Positions 28,174-38,782 of a DNA stretch of 64,000 nt are shown piece by piece (the first letter of the stretch is position 1; each line of letters begins with the position of its first letter). Source of the stretch: Lentilactobacillus kribbianus (GTDB taxonomy: Bacteria > Bacillota > Bacilli > Lactobacillales > Lactobacillaceae); the NCBI RefSeq assembly GCF_013184075.1, contig NZ_JABEQQ010000002.1, forward strand, positions 496,001 through 560,000. The letters run 5' to 3'. The notes under the pieces are model-generated. The model saw only the letters and a program-made list of their open reading frames with translations, ran no database searches and was not told where the DNA came from. The translations under genes and the position numbers were made by a program.

Positions 28174-30828
28174 CTATTTTGCATTGTACCAGGTCGTACC
28201 GTAATGACTTTCTACTTTTAGCGGTACTGCTAAAGAAATAGCTGAGTCCATCACCTTAGGTACAATTGCTTTAATTTCTTCTAATTCATTAACAGGAACA
28301 TCAAAAATTAATTCATCATGAACTTGTAATAACATCTTAGTTTTGAATCCTGCTAGTGCTTCATCCATATTAATCATAGCAATTTTAATAATATCAGCGG
28401 CCCCACCTTGAATTGGGGTGTTCATTGCTGTTCGTTCAGCAAATGAGCGTTTGTTAAAGTTCTTGGAATTAATATCTGGAAGGTAACGACGACGTTTTTC
28501 CAATGTTTCCACGTAGCCATGATCTCTAGCAAATTGAACAATCTCTTCCGTATATTTTTTAACACCAGGATACTCTTCAAAATAACGATCAATAAATTGA
28601 CGTGCTTGTTTACGGGTAATTCCAGTATTTTGAGCTAAGCCATAATCACTAATACCATATACAATACCGAAGTTAACGGCTTTGGCTTGGCGCCGTAGTT
28701 CAGGAGTCACCTCATCATTAGAAGCGAGACCAAAGATTCTACGAGCAGTTGCCGCATGGATGTCTTCTCCCTCAGCGAAAGCTTCTTGCATATTCTTATC
28801 ACCAGAAACCGAAGCCAAAACGCGCAATTCGATTTGAGAATAGTCCGAAGAAAAAATATATCCTTGAGGATCTGAAGGCACAAAGGCCGAACGAATTTGC
28901 TTGCCTTCTTCACTACGAATAGGAATATTTTGCAAATTAGGATCAACTGATGATAATCTTCCAGTTTGCGTCAAAGTTTGTAGATAACGTGTATGAATCT
29001 TGCCATCTTTTGGATTAATTACCTTTAACAAACCAGAAATATAAGTAGACAATAGCTTAGAAACTTGTCGATAATCCAAGATATTTTGCACAATAGGTGC
29101 ATCTGGTGCCAACTTTTCCAATACATCAACAGCGGTTGAGTACCCGGTTTTTGTTTTCTTAAGCACCGGTAATCGCATTTTTTCAAATAAAATTTTTCCT
29201 AACTGTTTAGGTGAACTAATGTTAAACTCTTCCCCAGCCTGTTGGTAAATTTGTTGTTCAATTTCAGACAACCGTTCGGTCAACTTACTACCCATTTCTT
29301 CTAGACGATTGGCCTTCACAGAAATACCAGCAATTTCCATTTTAGCTAACACAACTGCCATTGGTAATTCCATTTGCCAGTAAAGTTCAGTTTGATTATG
29401 TTCATCTAAATCCTTAAACATTTTTTCGTGTAAAGAAGAAATAGCGGCCACTTTATGAACTAAATGTTCAGTAAATTCAGGTTGGTCAACAGGAATGAAG
29501 CGCTTAGCCCCTTTACCATAAACTTCAATATCAGTTTTAATATTATCAAAACCGTGATCGGCCGCTACTTCAGCCACATCATTACTATTATTTAAGGTAT
29601 TAAGTAAGTAAGAAACTAGCAATAAATCAAAGTCTACACCTTTTAGCGTTATTCCCAATCGGTTAAGGGCTACCATTGTTTTCTTAGAATCAAATAAATT
29701 CTTTTTAATCACATTAGATTCTAGTATTGTTATTAACACTTTGTTAGTTAATAATTTAGGATTATTTGAAGCGTACCACTTACCCTCAGTACCAATTGCA
29801 AAGCCAACTATTGCAGCAGTATGATAATTATCATCAGCAAGTTCTAATTGAAAGTTAACTTCATCACCTAATTGATTTAATTCAGCAATATTATCAGTTG
29901 TCAGTACTTGATACTGAATGTTAGTTAATTGACTGGCGTCAGCAATGCCATCATTAGCCATCTGTTTTAAAAATGATTTGAAGTCCATTTTTTCATAAAA
30001 TTTAATTAATTTTTCTGTATTCGGTCCTTGATACGTTAAATCAGATAATGAAATGGTCAGGGGGGCATGGCGATTAATTGTTGCTAATTCACGCGCTAAT
30101 TCGGCTTTGGCTCGATCATTAATGAGATTTTCCTTTAGCTTTTTACCACTAACCTCATCAATATGCTCATAAATACCGGCAATTGAGTCAAATTGTTGAA
30201 TTAGTTTTTGGGCGGTCTTGTCTCCCACCTTAGTAACTCCTGGATAATTATCCGAATTGTCACCTTTCAACCCTTTAATTTCCACAATTTGATCGGGACG
30301 AACACCAAGTTTTTCTTTCACATAATCCGTAGTATAGGTCTCTAACTCAGTAACACCTTTTTTAGAGACTTGAACCGTCGTTTGATCAGAAGTCAATTGA
30401 GTTAAATCACGATCACCAGTAATTACTACTATAGAGTAATCACCATTTTGTTCAGCTTGAAAAGCTAATGTTCCGATAATATCATCAGCCTCATAATTGG
30501 CTAATTCATAAGTTTTGATACCACGATCTTCAATGAGTTCCTTGATATACGGCATTTGTTCTAGTAATTCTGAAGGAGTTTCACTGCGTCCTCCTTTATA
30601 ATCAGGATATTTTTCGGTCCGAAAAGTAGTTTTTCCAGCATCAAATGCTACTAATACTTCATCTGGCTGTTCAGTTGCTAAAACCTTATCCAGCATGCGG
30701 TTAAAACCAAAGATAGCACTAGTATGTAGTCCCTCACTATTTGTAAAACGATCTAATGATTGATACAGTGCATAAAATGCCTTAAAAGCAATGCTATTTC
30801 CGTCAATTAAAAGTAATTTTTTAGCCAT
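28174..30828 (-). CDS. polA: DNA polymerase I
   Basis: An 884-residue family A polymerase. It has the 5'-nuclease domain (about 1-290, DGNSIAFKAFYAL, GDRDLTQL), a 3'-5' exonuclease-like domain (about 300-470), and the polymerase domain with motif A DYSQIELRVLA, motif B RRQAKAVNFGIVYG and motif C LQVHDELIFDV. In the exonuclease-like domain the DxE motif (DTET in E. coli) is replaced by QLELAD-type residues, so proofreading is probably absent, as known for Bacillus PolA. It fills gaps in repair and removes primers. Confidence 0.98.
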   Translation of the reverse strand: MAKKLLLIDGNSIAFKAFYALYQSLDRFTNSEGLHTSAIFGFNRMLDKVLATEQPDEVLVAFDAGKTTFRTEKYPDYKGGRSETPSELLEQMPYIKELIEDRGIKTYELANYEADDIIGTLAFQAEQNGDYSIVVITGDRDLTQLTSDQTTVQVSKKGVTELETYTTDYVKEKLGVRPDQIVEIKGLKGDNSDNYPGVTKVGDKTAQKLIQQFDSIAGIYEHIDEVSGKKLKENLINDRAKAELARELATINRHAPLTISLSDLTYQGPNTEKLIKFYEKMDFKSFLKQMANDGIADASQLTNIQYQVLTTDNIAELNQLGDEVNFQLELADDNYHTAAIVGFAIGTEGKWYASNNPKLLTNKVLITILESNVIKKNLFDSKKTMVALNRLGITLKGVDFDLLLVSYLLNTLNNSNDVAEVAADHGFDNIKTDIEVYGKGAKRFIPVDQPEFTEHLVHKVAAISSLHEKMFKDLDEHNQTELYWQMELPMAVVLAKMEIAGISVKANRLEEMGSKLTERLSEIEQQIYQQAGEEFNISSPKQLGKILFEKMRLPVLKKTKTGYSTAVDVLEKLAPDAPIVQNILDYRQVSKLLSTYISGLLKVINPKDGKIHTRYLQTLTQTGRLSSVDPNLQNIPIRSEEGKQIRSAFVPSDPQGYIFSSDYSQIELRVLASVSGDKNMQEAFAEGEDIHAATARRIFGLASNDEVTPELRRQAKAVNFGIVYGISDYGLAQNTGITRKQARQFIDRYFEEYPGVKKYTEEIVQFARDHGYVETLEKRRRYLPDINSKNFNKRSFAERTAMNTPIQGGAADIIKIAMINMDEALAGFKTKMLLQVHDELIFDVPVNELEEIKAIVPKVMDSAISLAVPLKVESHYGTTWYNAK

Positions 30829-30859
30829 CTATTTCTCCTTTTATCTGAAGCGATACCTA

Positions 30860-30888
30860 ATTATAATTTTAACACTTGATGACAATAA
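30860..30888 (-). promoter_or_regulatory. Probable polA operon promoter
   Basis: A consensus -10 TATAAT (complement of 30860-30865) lies about 32 bases before the polA start. The best -35 at 17 bases spacing is a poor TTATTG; a TTGTCA also occurs with only 14 bases spacing. The -10 is convincing, the -35 is not. Confidence 0.5.
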
Positions 30889-30904
30889 TATCAGGCATTA
30901 GCGC

Positions 30905-30942
30905 ACAAAAAAAGCAGTGATATAAATCACCGCTTTTTTATT
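30905..30942 (-). terminator. Terminator after the Bax-inhibitor-like gene
   Basis: On the minus strand GCGGTGAT and ATCACTGC pair around a TTAT loop (one G-U), followed by seven T's, ending the 30941-31642 transcript before polA. Confidence 0.82.
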
Positions 30943-31642
30943 AATCTCGATTATCACCTAGGCCAAAAATAGAAAGCATTTGACTAAATAAGTTCACAAA
31001 ATCAAGATAAAGTTGCAAGGCACCGATCACTGCTAAACCAGTAGTTGATACTTGACCATTAGCTTGATTGTAAATGTTTTTCATTCTTTGAGTATCCGAT
31101 GCCGTCAAAATGGTAAAAATCACAATGGCAATAACGGAAAAGACAAACGCAATAATACTACTTCTTAAAAACATATTAATGATCATTGCCACAATTAAGG
31201 CAATTAAGGCAGCTGAAGCCTGTGTACCCCACTTCGTTAAATCACGTTTAGTGGTTAAACCAAATAACGTCATTGTAATGAAGATAGCGGCACTAGATAA
31301 AAATGCTGCCACAATCGAAGTACCGGTGTAAGTTAAAAAGATTGATGAAAACATCACTCCAGTAATCATCGCGTATAACATTAAAAAGATAAAACTTAAT
31401 GATGGTCGTTTCATAGCTTGGCTAGTAATAACAAAAGGCATAAAGAACCAAACTAACAAGGAACCCCACATTAACCAGCGATTCTGCATTAATCCAGCAA
31501 TTCCAAATACTGAACTCATAAAGTAAGCCGTAGCCGCCGAGATTAAAACCGCTAAGCTCATCCAACCATACATCTTAGTTAAAAAATCGTTAAAACCTAC
31601 CGCATTATTAACCATACGGCGATCATCTTGATAATTATTCAT
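30941..31642 (-). CDS. Bax inhibitor-1 / YccA family membrane protein
   Basis: A 233-residue protein with seven predicted membrane helices spanning most of the chain. A conserved C-terminal stretch (GALQLYLDFVNLFSQMLSIFG) is typical of bacterial BI-1/YetJ proteins. YetJ of Bacillus is a pH-dependent calcium leak channel, and YccA interacts with FtsH. The role here is not known. It is monocistronic, with its own terminator. Confidence 0.93.
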   Translation of the reverse strand: MNNYQDDRRMVNNAVGFNDFLTKMYGWMSLAVLISAATAYFMSSVFGIAGLMQNRWLMWGSLLVWFFMPFVITSQAMKRPSLSFIFLMLYAMITGVMFSSIFLTYTGTSIVAAFLSSAAIFITMTLFGLTTKRDLTKWGTQASAALIALIVAMIINMFLRSSIIAFVFSVIAIVIFTILTASDTQRMKNIYNQANGQVSTTGLAVIGALQLYLDFVNLFSQMLSIFGLGDNRD

Positions 31643-31727
31643 TTACTCAGATCCTTTCACTTGAAAATTTGTCCCAAGTTTAACAGAACCATTAAAATTA
31701 GCAAGAATTTAACCCACTTCTAAATGA

Positions 31728-33059
31728 TTAATTAATCTTATTACTCAAATGACTTAACAATTCTTCATAAGCATTTTCGTATTTCATAATATCGCCGGCA
31801 CCCATAAAGATAACAACGTCATTATCGTAATCTAATAGTGGCGACATATTTTCAACAGTGAGAATTTCACCGCCTTTAGTAATCTTATTAGCCAAATCTT
31901 GGCTAGAAACGTCGCCAGAAGCCTCTCTAGGTGAGCCATAAATATCAGTTAAGAAAACATGATCAGCCATGTTCAAACTAGAGGCAAAGTCGTCCATCAA
32001 AGCAATGGTTCGACTAAAAGTATGTGGTTGAAAAACGACCACAATTTCTTTGTTAGGATATTCTTGACGAGCAGCATCTAAAGTAGCCTTAATTTCAGAA
32101 GGATGATGAGCATAGTCGTCAATAATGGTCATATCAGCTACTTTACGTTCTGAAAAACGACGTTTAACTCCTTCAAAGGTTAATAATTCTTCTCTAATTT
32201 CATTTAAATCAACATCTTCAAAATAGGCCACTGCAATTACAGCCAATGAATTCAAAACGTTGTGTTCCCCAAATAAAGGCACCATAAATTCACCCAAATC
32301 TTCGCCACGATACATAACATGGAATTGAGATCCTTTAGTAGTTCGTTTAACATCAACGGCTTGAAAATCATCGTCATCATCTAAGCCATAGTAATAAATT
32401 GGAACATTGGCATGAAGTTTTCTTAAGTTTTTATCATCACCCCAAGCAAAAATGCCTTTCTTAACTTGGCTAGCAAACGTTTGAAAAGCATCAATAACGT
32501 CATCAATACTTTCATAGTAATCTGGATGATCAAAATCAATGTTGGTCATAATAGCATAGTCTGGATATGTAGCTAAGAAATGGCGACGATATTCATCGGC
32601 TTCATAGACGAAGAAACGAGCATTAGGGACACCTTTACCGCTACCATCACCAACTAAATAATCGGTTGGTGCAATGCCACTTAAAACATGCGCTAACAAA
32701 CCGGTAGTACTAGTTTTACCATGAGCTCCAGCAACCCCAATACTAGTTTTACCTTCAATCAATTTGCCTAAAAATTCATGATAGCGATAAACCGGAATGT
32801 TCATTGAACGGGCTTTTTTTACTTCTGGGTGATCTTCAGTAAACGCATTTCCAATAATAACAGTCATATTGTCGGTAATATTATTTTCATCAAACGGCAT
32901 AATTTTAATGCCAGCCTTCTCCAACCCGCGTTGTGTAAAGGTATATTGCGTGATATCAGATCCCTGCACTTTATCTCCTCGATCATTTAAGATAAGTGCC
33001 ATTGCGGCCATTCCTGTCCCTTTAATTCCGATAAAATGGTAAATATTTTGATTATCCAT
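31728..33059 (-). CDS. murC: UDP-N-acetylmuramate--L-alanine ligase
   Basis: A 443-residue Mur ligase. It has the N-terminal UDP-binding Rossmann motif [17 protein letters not shown] loop [15 protein letters not shown] (about 108-122), EADEYRR and the C-terminal domain ([10 protein letters not shown]). It adds L-Ala to UDP-MurNAc, the first step of the peptidoglycan stem peptide. It lies 20 bases after sftA. Confidence 0.98.
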   Translation of the reverse strand: MDNQNIYHFIGIKGTGMAAMALILNDRGDKVQGSDITQYTFTQRGLEKAGIKIMPFDENNITDNMTVIIGNAFTEDHPEVKKARSMNIPVYRYHEFLGKLIEGKTSIGVAGAHGKTSTTGLLAHVLSGIAPTDYLVGDGSGKGVPNARFFVYEADEYRRHFLATYPDYAIMTNIDFDHPDYYESIDDVIDAFQTFASQVKKGIFAWGDDKNLRKLHANVPIYYYGLDDDDDFQAVDVKRTTKGSQFHVMYRGEDLGEFMVPLFGEHNVLNSLAVIAVAYFEDVDLNEIREELLTFEGVKRRFSERKVADMTIIDDYAHHPSEIKATLDAARQEYPNKEIVVVFQPHTFSRTIALMDDFASSLNMADHVFLTDIYGSPREASGDVSSQDLANKITKGGEILTVENMSPLLDYDNDVVIFMGAGDIMKYENAYEELLSHLSNKIN

Positions 33060-33079
33060 AAATACTGTCCTTTCGAGTA

Positions 33080-35452
33080 TTAATTTCTAGTTTGGATACT
33101 TTCATCATTGTGATAGTAAACTTCACGTGGTTTAGAGCCATGTTGCTCTGAGATATAATGATGACTTTCCAAGGTGTCAATAATATTAGCGGCTCGATTA
33201 TAGCCAATCGAGAACAAACGTTGCAATTTAGACGTTGAAACCGTATCTTCTTTTGCAATATATTCTAATACCTCAGGCATTAACTCATCTTCATTACTAG
33301 TCTGAACAATTTTTTTAAGTGAATCAGGAGTAAACATATAATTAGGTTGACCTTGTTGTCTGACAAAGTTAACCACATTTTCTAATTCTTCATTAGTAAC
33401 ATAAGCCCCTTGCAAACGAACTGGTTGAGGTGAACCATTACCGAGGTAAAGTAAATCACCTTTTCCAAGAAGGGTTTCGGCCCCGCTGGTATCAATTATC
33501 GTTCGAGAATCAACCTGACTAGAAACCATAAAGGCAATTCTAGTAGGAATGTTATTCTTAATAGTTCCCGTCACAATATCGACACTTGGCCTTTGGGTAG
33601 CCACAATCAAGTGAATACCAGCAGCCCGTGCCTTTTGAGTAATTCGCACAATATAGTCCTGGATTTCATTAGAAGCAACCATCATTAAGTCGGCCAATTC
33701 ATCAATAATAACTAAAATGTAAGGCATTTTGAGACCGAATTCGCCCTGTTCTTCAGCTTTTTCGTTAAATTGTTCAATATTTCGAACCCCGGCCGCCGAT
33801 AATTTTTCATAACGTTCATCCATTTCTTTAGTTACCCACTTAAGGGAAGCAGCCGCTTCTTGTGGATCAGAAATAACAGGAGACAACAAGTGTGGGATGC
33901 CATCATATGGTGCTAGTTCTACTGCCTTAGGGTCAATTAAAAGCAACTTAACTTCAGCAGGGTTGGCTTTGTATAAAATGGATACTAATAAACTGTTAAT
34001 AAAGACACTCTTACCAGAACCAGTGGCCCCTGCAATTAGACCATGTGGCATTTTTCTAATATCGGTCACTTGTGGTCGGCCAGAAATATCTACTCCGACC
34101 GCCGTAGTTAATGGTGATTTTTTATCAGCAAACTTAGCAGTATCAATTACTTCTGATAGCGTCACCGGTCGTGGAGTTGCATTAGGAATTTCGATTCCGA
34201 CCGTGGATTTACCAGGAATAGGTGCTTCAATCCGAACATCTTTAGCTGCTAACGCTAATTTTAGATCATCACGCAAATTAACAATACGTTGTACCTTAAC
34301 TCCCAATGCTAACTTCACTTGAAATTGGGTTACAGTTGGTCCATTGGTCCAATCGACTACTTCACCATCAACTCCAAATGCTTTTAACGTTTGGTCTAAA
34401 GTATCAACTTGATGTTCTACCCAATCATAAACAGAATCATCTTCATCAGTAATTGGTGGATTTAATAAATCCATGGAAGGAAAGACATATCCTTTGACTG
34501 GTTCTACTAAATTAACGTGATTACTAGATTCATTATGATTTAACTCTACTTCCGTTGTTTGAGATGGTTGTTGTTGCACTTCTATTTCATCTTCATTATT
34601 AATAACTGGATCCTGATCAGAATTTGTAACCTCAGTGACAACTTCCTCTACCATTTCAGGTTCTTTAATCGAATCCATTGCTGCTGTTTCATTCTCAGCA
34701 GCGGTTATTCCTTTAGATTCTAATGGATTTTGGAATCGTTGATTAATTGTCGAACTAACTGGAACTGATGGAGTAGAAATAGCAGCTACATCAACGTCCG
34801 TTTTTTTATCAACATCATCGTTGTCAATATCTGATAACTCATCGGTGCTATCAGCGTCTTTTTCATCAGCTGTAGCAGTGACTGGTTTATTGTCCGCAGC
34901 AAAAAAGGGCAAGCTTTCATTATGGTTGCCTTCTCCACCAACAATAGTGGAAAATGACTTACCTAATCCGCCCTTTTCATTTTGTTCTGTATTACTTGTT
35001 TCTTGATCAATGCTTTCGCTACGTTCGCTTAATTCAGGTTCATTCACCGTTGCTTTCAGCGATTCACTATTTTTTTCGACTGATTTTTCTAAATGATCTA
35101 AATCAATCAGATCCGTTGTCGAATTATCGTCATCAAATAAAATTAAATCATTGTTATCTAACCGTAGTCGCTCAATTACCATTTCATAAAATGAGTTTCT
35201 TTGGCTACGCTGCCGATCAAAAAACTCTACTAACTCTTTACTACCACCATTATTATGTTCAGTGGTCTTGGGTTCGAATTTACGGACCCGAGCAGCTAAA
35301 TTGGAAGAGGTTGTAACCTTATTTTGGCTTCTTGGTTTGGACATTGAAGGTTTAACTTTTGATGGTCGTTCTTCAGTTGTTGTCGATTGTTTCATTAATT
35401 TAGGTTGCTTATCTCGCCAACGATAATAAGCTGGTCCATCATAGTTTTTCAT
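33080..35452 (-). CDS. sftA: Soluble FtsK/SpoIIIE-type DNA translocase (SftA)
   Basis: A 790-residue translocase. The first about 310 residues are acidic, low complexity and lack any membrane segment, unlike FtsK or SpoIIIE. The motor follows, with Walker [11 protein letters not shown] (about 475), Walker [13 protein letters not shown] and ATQRPSVDI, and a C-terminal gamma winged-helix domain (about 725-785) that reads chromosome orientation sequences. The murC-sftA-ytpR-ytpP order matches Bacillus SftA, a septum-recruited soluble translocase that clears chromosomal DNA before division. Confidence 0.93.
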   Translation of the reverse strand: MKNYDGPAYYRWRDKQPKLMKQSTTTEERPSKVKPSMSKPRSQNKVTTSSNLAARVRKFEPKTTEHNNGGSKELVEFFDRQRSQRNSFYEMVIERLRLDNNDLILFDDDNSTTDLIDLDHLEKSVEKNSESLKATVNEPELSERSESIDQETSNTEQNEKGGLGKSFSTIVGGEGNHNESLPFFAADNKPVTATADEKDADSTDELSDIDNDDVDKKTDVDVAAISTPSVPVSSTINQRFQNPLESKGITAAENETAAMDSIKEPEMVEEVVTEVTNSDQDPVINNEDEIEVQQQPSQTTEVELNHNESSNHVNLVEPVKGYVFPSMDLLNPPITDEDDSVYDWVEHQVDTLDQTLKAFGVDGEVVDWTNGPTVTQFQVKLALGVKVQRIVNLRDDLKLALAAKDVRIEAPIPGKSTVGIEIPNATPRPVTLSEVIDTAKFADKKSPLTTAVGVDISGRPQVTDIRKMPHGLIAGATGSGKSVFINSLLVSILYKANPAEVKLLLIDPKAVELAPYDGIPHLLSPVISDPQEAAASLKWVTKEMDERYEKLSAAGVRNIEQFNEKAEEQGEFGLKMPYILVIIDELADLMMVASNEIQDYIVRITQKARAAGIHLIVATQRPSVDIVTGTIKNNIPTRIAFMVSSQVDSRTIIDTSGAETLLGKGDLLYLGNGSPQPVRLQGAYVTNEELENVVNFVRQQGQPNYMFTPDSLKKIVQTSNEDELMPEVLEYIAKEDTVSTSKLQRLFSIGYNRAANIIDTLESHHYISEQHGSKPREVYYHNDESIQTRN

Positions 35453-35475
35453 TCCATCACACCTACAAAAGTTTA

Positions 35476-36114
35476 TTAGTTAAATAAATGTTGTGCCTTC
35501 TCAAAGTCAAACGGTTCTCCAACATTATATTCATCAGGTAAAATCAATGCGCCAGGTACTTGTGGTGCATTAGGTAATTGTAATTCCCGTCCTGAGACGA
35601 TCATTCCATCACTCTTAACCCCTCTTAATTCACCAGGCCAAATAATTTGACCATTAGGCATCATCGCTCCCACTTTAGCAACGACAACAGTGATATCTGG
35701 TTGCATATTAGGTGAGCCACTAACGATTTGAACTTCTTGATCATTATCAATTTGTGTAACGGTCACATTTAAATGATCTGAATCTGGATGCGGTGTCATT
35801 GACTTAACGTAACCTACTACAAATTTAGGTTCTTCATCAGCAGTTAACGTTAAATCGAAATCATGGCTATGCAAATATTCATTTAACTTAGCCACTTGAT
35901 CCTTACTCAAAATAATTTGACCGTGCACCTCAGCTAGTTCAGGTAAAATAGAACTGGCATTCAAAAAGTTGACACCAATAGTATTATTAGTGTCGGCATC
36001 AATAATTTGAGCAACATTGTCATGAATCGTGGTGGTTTGATTAGTCACATCTTGGCCCATAATAATAACCAAAGTGTCTCCCATGGTTTGGGAGTTATAA
36101 CTAGAAATTAACAT
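35476..36114 (-). CDS. ytpR: YtpR family tRNA-binding domain protein
   Basis: A 212-residue protein with a C-terminal EMAPII-like OB domain (about 100-200): VGYVKSMTPHPDSDHLNVTVTQI, VSGSPNMQPDITVVVAKVGA and LRGVKSDGMIVSGRELQLP. The domain also occurs in PheT and MetG. An N-terminal region of about 95 residues is family-specific. The function is not established; a role in tRNA or RNA handling is assumed. It lies between ytpP and sftA in one likely operon. Confidence 0.92.
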   Translation of the reverse strand: MLISSYNSQTMGDTLVIIMGQDVTNQTTTIHDNVAQIIDADTNNTIGVNFLNASSILPELAEVHGQIILSKDQVAKLNEYLHSHDFDLTLTADEEPKFVVGYVKSMTPHPDSDHLNVTVTQIDNDQEVQIVSGSPNMQPDITVVVAKVGAMMPNGQIIWPGELRGVKSDGMIVSGRELQLPNAPQVPGALILPDEYNVGEPFDFEKAQHLFN

Positions 36115-36134
36115 TAAAACATCCTTTCCGAAAT

Positions 36135-36458
36135 TTAATTTTCAAGTGAATTAATAAAGTTTTCTACTTCTGCTTTAGTTTTACGATCTTTATTTACTAA
36201 CCGACCAATTTCTTTACCATTATCAAAGGCCACAAAACTAGGAATACCAAAAATATTCAATTCTGCTGCCAAATCAATATTTTCGTCGCGATCTACTGCT
36301 AAGAAAGTATATTGAGGATATTCTTTTTCAATATTAGGCATTTCCGGTTTAATAAATCGGCAATCAGGGCACCAATCAGCTGAGAAAAAGAGCATGTATT
36401 TGCCGTTACTAATTTTGGTTGTGAGTTCGTTTAAATTCATTTTAGGTAAATTTTCCAT
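36135..36458 (-). CDS. ytpP: Thioredoxin family protein YtpP
   Basis: A 107-residue thioredoxin-fold protein with active site WCPDC (Cys 30 and 33) rather than WCGPC, and the cis-Pro loop GIPSFVAF. There is no signal peptide, so it is cytoplasmic. A role in thiol exchange or as a general disulfide reductase is inferred. It is the first gene of the ytpP-ytpR-sftA-murC set. Confidence 0.93.
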   Translation of the reverse strand: MENLPKMNLNELTTKISNGKYMLFFSADWCPDCRFIKPEMPNIEKEYPQYTFLAVDRDENIDLAAELNIFGIPSFVAFDNGKEIGRLVNKDRKTKAEVENFINSLEN

Positions 36459-36593
36459 TATTTATTCCCCTTTTCAAGTTATCGTGCCACCGTTATTTCT
36501 TGCTAACAAATATTATATAACATTTTCACGCAACAAACAGCGACTAGCTGAATAAACTACAACTGTGTTATAAATATTGATGAGGTGAAAAAA

Positions 36594-36911
36594 ATGACAA
36601 CAAAAAATCAAACTATTGCAATAATTTCTACCTGCCTTGGAATAGGTGTAGGCATTTTCTTAATAAATCAAAAAGCCCGTCATCAAAAAGATAAATATGC
36701 TGACGAACTTTTAAATAAAGCCAAACAATTAACTGGTCAAAGCGACCACGATTTAACTGGATCTTGGATTGAAAAACCAACCACTAAACATGATGATTTT
36801 TCTGGTGGTTTATCCTATATGTTAGCAGATAAAACCATTATCTATAGTTTTACCGGCAGTGCCAAAAATGGCAAAATGTTATCGTTTAAATCTCAGACCT
36901 TTTTAAAATGA
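36594..36911 (+). CDS. Small membrane-anchored protein of unknown function
   Basis: A 105-residue protein with one N-terminal hydrophobic segment (about 7-24, [17 protein letters not shown]) and a polar domain ending in [22 protein letters not shown] do not recognise the family. GAGGTG spaced 6 bases before ATG 36594 is a good ribosome site and rules out the GTG three codons earlier. Its last 19 bases overlap the 3' end of convergent trmB. Confidence 0.75.
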   Translation: MTTKNQTIAIISTCLGIGVGIFLINQKARHQKDKYADELLNKAKQLTGQSDHDLTGSWIEKPTTKHDDFSGGLSYMLADKTIIYSFTGSAKNGKMLSFKSQTFLK

Positions 36912-37537
36912 GCAACTAACTTGTAAATGGGTCCTTTTGCGCTGAATTTTTGTTCATACTCTGTTTCAACGTTATCTTCATTCTCTTCTGATTGATGTAA
37001 ATCAAGTGATACATAATCAAATTCTAATGGATAATTGTTAAAACTAACTAGCGAGTATTCAAATAAGCCCCGGTTATCAGTTTTAAACTCAATTTGGCCT
37101 TCATTTTGTAACACAACTTGATAAGTTTTTAAGAAATTAGGAGATGTTAAACGCCGTTTAGCATGTCTTTTTTTTGGCCATGGATCTGAAAAGTTTAAAT
37201 AAAGTTTTTCAATTTCGTTAGGTTGAAATAACTCATCTACATTAGCTCCGTCAGTCAATAAAAACTGAAGATTAGGTAACGGCGTTTCCATATATTTTTT
37301 TAAAGCAATGGCAATTACCGTTTTTTGTAATTCAATCCCAATAAAATTAATATCTGGATTTCGACGAGCAGTTTCAATAATAAATTGTCCCTTACCACTA
37401 CCAATTTCAACGTTTAATGGTTGAGATTTAGCAAAACGATCCTGCCATTTACCGATATATTTTTCCGGTTCAGTAACGATGTAATCTGCGTGTTCTTTAA
37501 TATATTCATCAGCCCAAGGCTTATTTCTTACGCGCAT
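36893..37537 (-). CDS. trmB: tRNA (guanine-N7-)-methyltransferase
   Basis: A 214-residue protein with SAM motif [10 protein letters not shown] (about 41-50) and the TrmB signature [17 protein letters not shown] (about 118-134). It methylates G46 in the tRNA variable loop. AAGGAG is placed 6 bases before ATG. It is downstream of ecsB by 21 bases on the same strand, and its 3' end overlaps the convergent small gene. Confidence 0.97.
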   Translation of the reverse strand: MRVRNKPWADEYIKEHADYIVTEPEKYIGKWQDRFAKSQPLNVEIGSGKGQFIIETARRNPDINFIGIELQKTVIAIALKKYMETPLPNLQFLLTDGANVDELFQPNEIEKLYLNFSDPWPKKRHAKRRLTSPNFLKTYQVVLQNEGQIEFKTDNRGLFEYSLVSFNNYPLEFDYVSLDLHQSEENEDNVETEYEQKFSAKGPIYKLVAHFKKV

Positions 37538-37558
37538 ATAACTACTCCTTAAATATTT

Positions 37559-38782
37559 TTAGCGATTAAATTCACTCTTTTTAATTCTTCCTGGTAAGTA
37601 TAATTTGATAAACCAGGCGATTTCTAGCAACTCAACTATTATAACCCCAGCAATTGTTGTAAGACTACCCAAATTAGCCATAATTACGACAATTGCAAAA
37701 ATTACGGCAGTTAGCATAAGTAATTTTTCTATAATTTTAGCAAAACTATTATTTTGGTTACTCTTATCGATTGGATAGATATGCACAAAAACATTGTCTT
37801 CATAATGAAAATAAAATGGAATCAATTGAAATCCAATTAAATAAAGAAATAGCGCACTAATAATAATTGGTAAATATTGTCCTTGAATAAGGTAAAGCAA
37901 TATTGCTCCCAAGGTAGTTAGTCTAGTGTATAAACCACTCATTTCATTATCTCTGATAATTCCGTGCGCATATAAATAGCGGTAAGTATTGTCTGGACTA
38001 AGTTTGATTCGATTAAGTAACGGTTGTAATAAACGACGTCTCTTAATAATGCCTTTGACCATTGGCACGTCAGTAAATAAATTGAAAAATTGATAGATTC
38101 GGTGCATGCGACTAGATTCTATTTTAATCATTTTGTTCCAATTTAAGGCTGCAGTATTAATTTGGCGTTGTCGCCAACCAAGCATCCCCCCGACGATAAT
38201 AACTGCTATTACAAGAGCTAACCAAAAATTAAAATACATTCCTACAACCAATGTTATTACTGGCACCAACCATAGACCGAATTGACGGCCCGCTTGGTTA
38301 TTAATACGATAAAAACTATAAATATTAGTCAATAAGGCTCCTGTTTTTAATACTAACATGAGCACAATTAAACTAATTAATCCAGTAACCCCCGTAAGAG
38401 CATGGGTTGCACTAATAAGCGGAAAAACAATAATCGTCATAACAATTTGAATAAGGCCTGCTAAGCCAGCACTATACCAAAAAGCTGGACGCAAATACTC
38501 ATTCATTTGTCCTTCTCGTGGTAATAAAAAAACAAAGTCTGGTTCTTCAACCAAGCTTGCAATACTCCCCAAATTAGCACTGATTGTCAGTACTAAAATA
38601 GCCACAGGTAATAACCACCACTCATGGCCGTTTAAACCTGCTAATAAATTAGAATAGGATAAACCTAATCCACCAATTAAAAACAGTAATGCTAATAAGA
38701 AATAATCGTTAAAAACTAGCCGTAAATATTTCATCATCTCTTTTAAATGACTAGTTAATCTTTGTTTATAAAGCAGTTTCAT
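37559..38782 (-). CDS. ecsB: ABC transporter permease EcsB
   Basis: A 407-residue protein with about ten predicted membrane segments and the EcsB family pattern. It partners with EcsA; its start overlaps the ecsA stop by 4 bases (ATGA). In Bacillus the Ecs exporter is needed for secretion, competence and sporulation, apparently by keeping RasP-type intramembrane proteolysis active. In other Firmicutes it exports linear peptides. The substrate here is unknown. Confidence 0.93.
   Translation of the reverse strand: MKLLYKQRLTSHLKEMMKYLRLVFNDYFLLALLFLIGGLGLSYSNLLAGLNGHEWWLLPVAILVLTISANLGSIASLVEEPDFVFLLPREGQMNEYLRPAFWYSAGLAGLIQIVMTIIVFPLISATHALTGVTGLISLIVLMLVLKTGALLTNIYSFYRINNQAGRQFGLWLVPVITLVVGMYFNFWLALVIAVIIVGGMLGWRQRQINTAALNWNKMIKIESSRMHRIYQFFNLFTDVPMVKGIIKRRRLLQPLLNRIKLSPDNTYRYLYAHGIIRDNEMSGLYTRLTTLGAILLYLIQGQYLPIIISALFLYLIGFQLIPFYFHYEDNVFVHIYPIDKSNQNNSFAKIIEKLLMLTAVIFAIVVIMANLGSLTTIAGVIIVELLEIAWFIKLYLPGRIKKSEFNR

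Noticed and set aside
33897-34322. 141-codon plus-strand frame opposite the sftA motor domain
   Set aside because: It mirrors the conserved Walker A region of sftA and has no independent coding signals.
34954-35316. 120-codon plus-strand frame opposite the N-terminal arm of sftA
   Set aside because: It is a by-product of low-complexity acidic codons on the other strand; no ribosome site or family.
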